A DNA stretch of 6,907 nucleotides from JBEBXQ01 sp040391535 (GTDB lineage Bacteria; Bacteroidota; Bacteroidia; Cytophagales; Spirosomataceae): positions 1-6,907 of the forward strand of contig JBEBXQ010000182.1 in NCBI GenBank assembly GCA_040391535.1, written 5' to 3'. Positions within the stretch are counted from its first letter, which is position 1, and each line of letters starts with the position of its first letter. This document shows, piece by piece, positions 6,254 to 6,907 of this stretch. Made by a program: the position numbers and the translations under genes. The notes beneath the pieces were generated by a model. It did no database searches, was not told the origin of the DNA, and worked only from the letters and a program-made list of their open reading frames with translations.

Positions 6254-6261
6254 TAACTTTG
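6254..6261 (+). promoter_or_regulatory. Bacteroidota -7 box upstream of the aminotransferase
   Basis: TAACTTTG is a strong match to TAnnTTTG, 38 bases before the ATG at 6300, and is framed by CCCG and CGGG. A TGTT at 6231-6234 sits near the -33 position but is a poor match. The leader (about 30 bases, ending in caaaaaacattccataaatc) is A-rich and lacks a Shine-Dalgarno, as expected in this phylum. Confidence 0.55.
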
Positions 6262-6299
6262 CGGGCAATTTGTAGTAATCAAAAAACATTCCATAAATC

Positions 6300-6907
6300 A
6301 TGTCCGCAATAGCAGATCAAGCGCGGTTAGCCGACCGTATCAATGCATTAGAAGAATCTTCAACCCTTGCCATGACCAAAAAGGCCCGTGAACTGGCTGC
6401 GCAGGGACATCAGGTGATCAGCCTGAGTGTAGGAGAACCTGATTTCAAAACACCTGCCCATATTTGCGAAGCAGCCAAAAAAGCTATTGACGATGGTTTT
6501 CATGGCTACTCACCTGTAGCAGGCTACCCTGACCTCCGTCAGGCCATTGCCGATAAATTCAAACGTGACAATAATATTGACTGGAAAGCCGAGAACATTG
6601 TGGTTTCCACAGGTGCCAAACATTCTCTGGCTAACGCTATTCAGGTACTGATCAATCCGGGTGATGAAGTAATCATCTTTGCTCCTTACTGGGTAAGTTA
6701 TTCTGAAATGGTGAAACTGGCCGAAGGAAAATCGGTGATCATTGAAGGAAGCTTCGAAAACGATTTCAAAGTAACGCCTCAGCAATTTGAAGAAGCGATC
6801 ACTGACCGTACCAGGTTAGTGATGTACGCGTCTCCCAACAACCCGACCGGCTCTGTTTATTCAGAAGCGGAACTTCGTGCTATTGGTGATGTATTGGAAA
6901 AACATCC
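6300..6907 (+). CDS. Pyridoxal-phosphate-dependent aminotransferase, aspartate type Ib, 3' end beyond window
   Basis: Translation from the ATG at 6300 stays open to the edge: 202 full codons, about half of the usual 390-400 residues. It begins MSAIADQARLADRINALEES and continues with the fold type I, class I/II aminotransferase marks: VISLSVGEPDFKTP (39-52, substrate-loop region), GYSPVAGYPDLRQAIA (69-84), STGAKHSL (103-110, PLP phosphate-binding turn), FAPYWVSYSEM (127-137, with Trp131 placed to stack on the PLP ring), and SPNNPTG (178-184, with Asn181 contacting the cofactor). The pattern closely resembles subgroup Ib aspartate aminotransferases such as the Thermus enzyme, which interconvert aspartate and oxaloacetate with 2-oxoglutarate/glutamate and sometimes use other acceptors such as prephenate. 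The PLP-binding lysine lies past the window, and exact substrate use cannot be read from this half. It has its own TAACTTTG promoter after folK. Confidence 0.93.
   Translation, partial: MSAIADQARLADRINALEESSTLAMTKKARELAAQGHQVISLSVGEPDFKTPAHICEAAKKAIDDGFHGYSPVAGYPDLRQAIADKFKRDNNIDWKAENIVVSTGAKHSLANAIQVLINPGDEVIIFAPYWVSYSEMVKLAEGKSVIIEGSFENDFKVTPQQFEEAITDRTRLVMYASPNNPTGSVYSEAELRAIGDVLEKH

Noticed and set aside
5613..6301. Minus-strand frames opposite folK and its upstream spacer (5613-5837, 5752-6075, 6104-6301)
   Set aside because: They are antisense shadows of a complete, clearly recognisable HPPK gene.

Overview
The window looks like ordinary chromosome from a member of the Bacteroidota. 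The reasons are promoter elements of the TAnnTTTG (-7) type, start codons preceded by A-rich leaders without clear Shine-Dalgarno sequences, a DUF4919-like secreted protein (a family I know from Bacteroidota), and core proteins (RecQ, YifB/ComM, HppK, a type Ib aminotransferase) that read as Bacteroidota versions. I cannot assign a genus.

Left part (1 to about 1755): AT-rich accessory-looking DNA, all genes on the minus strand. It holds the N-terminal part of a DUF4919-like protein cut by the window edge, whose signal peptide lies just upstream in a different frame (probable frameshift or sequencing error). Next come a 159-base gap with a small inverted repeat, an unrecognised 230-residue soluble protein, and about 420 bases without a convincing gene. 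That last stretch contains a GC-rich patch that may be a dispersed intergenic repeat.

Middle (1711-1871): a compact tRNA-Pro(GGG) unit on the minus strand, with a Bacteroidota-type promoter, a 74-nt cloverleaf without encoded CCA, and a textbook intrinsic terminator. It marks the border between the AT-rich left part and the more GC-rich core genes.

Right part (1900-6907): on the minus strand, recQ (DNA helicase) is followed after 21 bases by comM/yifB (branch-migration AAA+ ATPase), probably one transcript devoted to DNA recombination and repair. Divergently, on the plus strand, folK (folate biosynthesis) is followed by the first half of a PLP-dependent aspartate-type aminotransferase with its own TAACTTTG promoter. 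The 114-base recQ-folK spacer carries two opposing -7-like boxes that nearly abut.

I see no mobile-element gene, CRISPR array or new multi-gene system. The points most worth checking are the broken DUF4919 leader, the orphan 230-residue gene, the composition border at the tRNA, and the closely packed divergent promoters.
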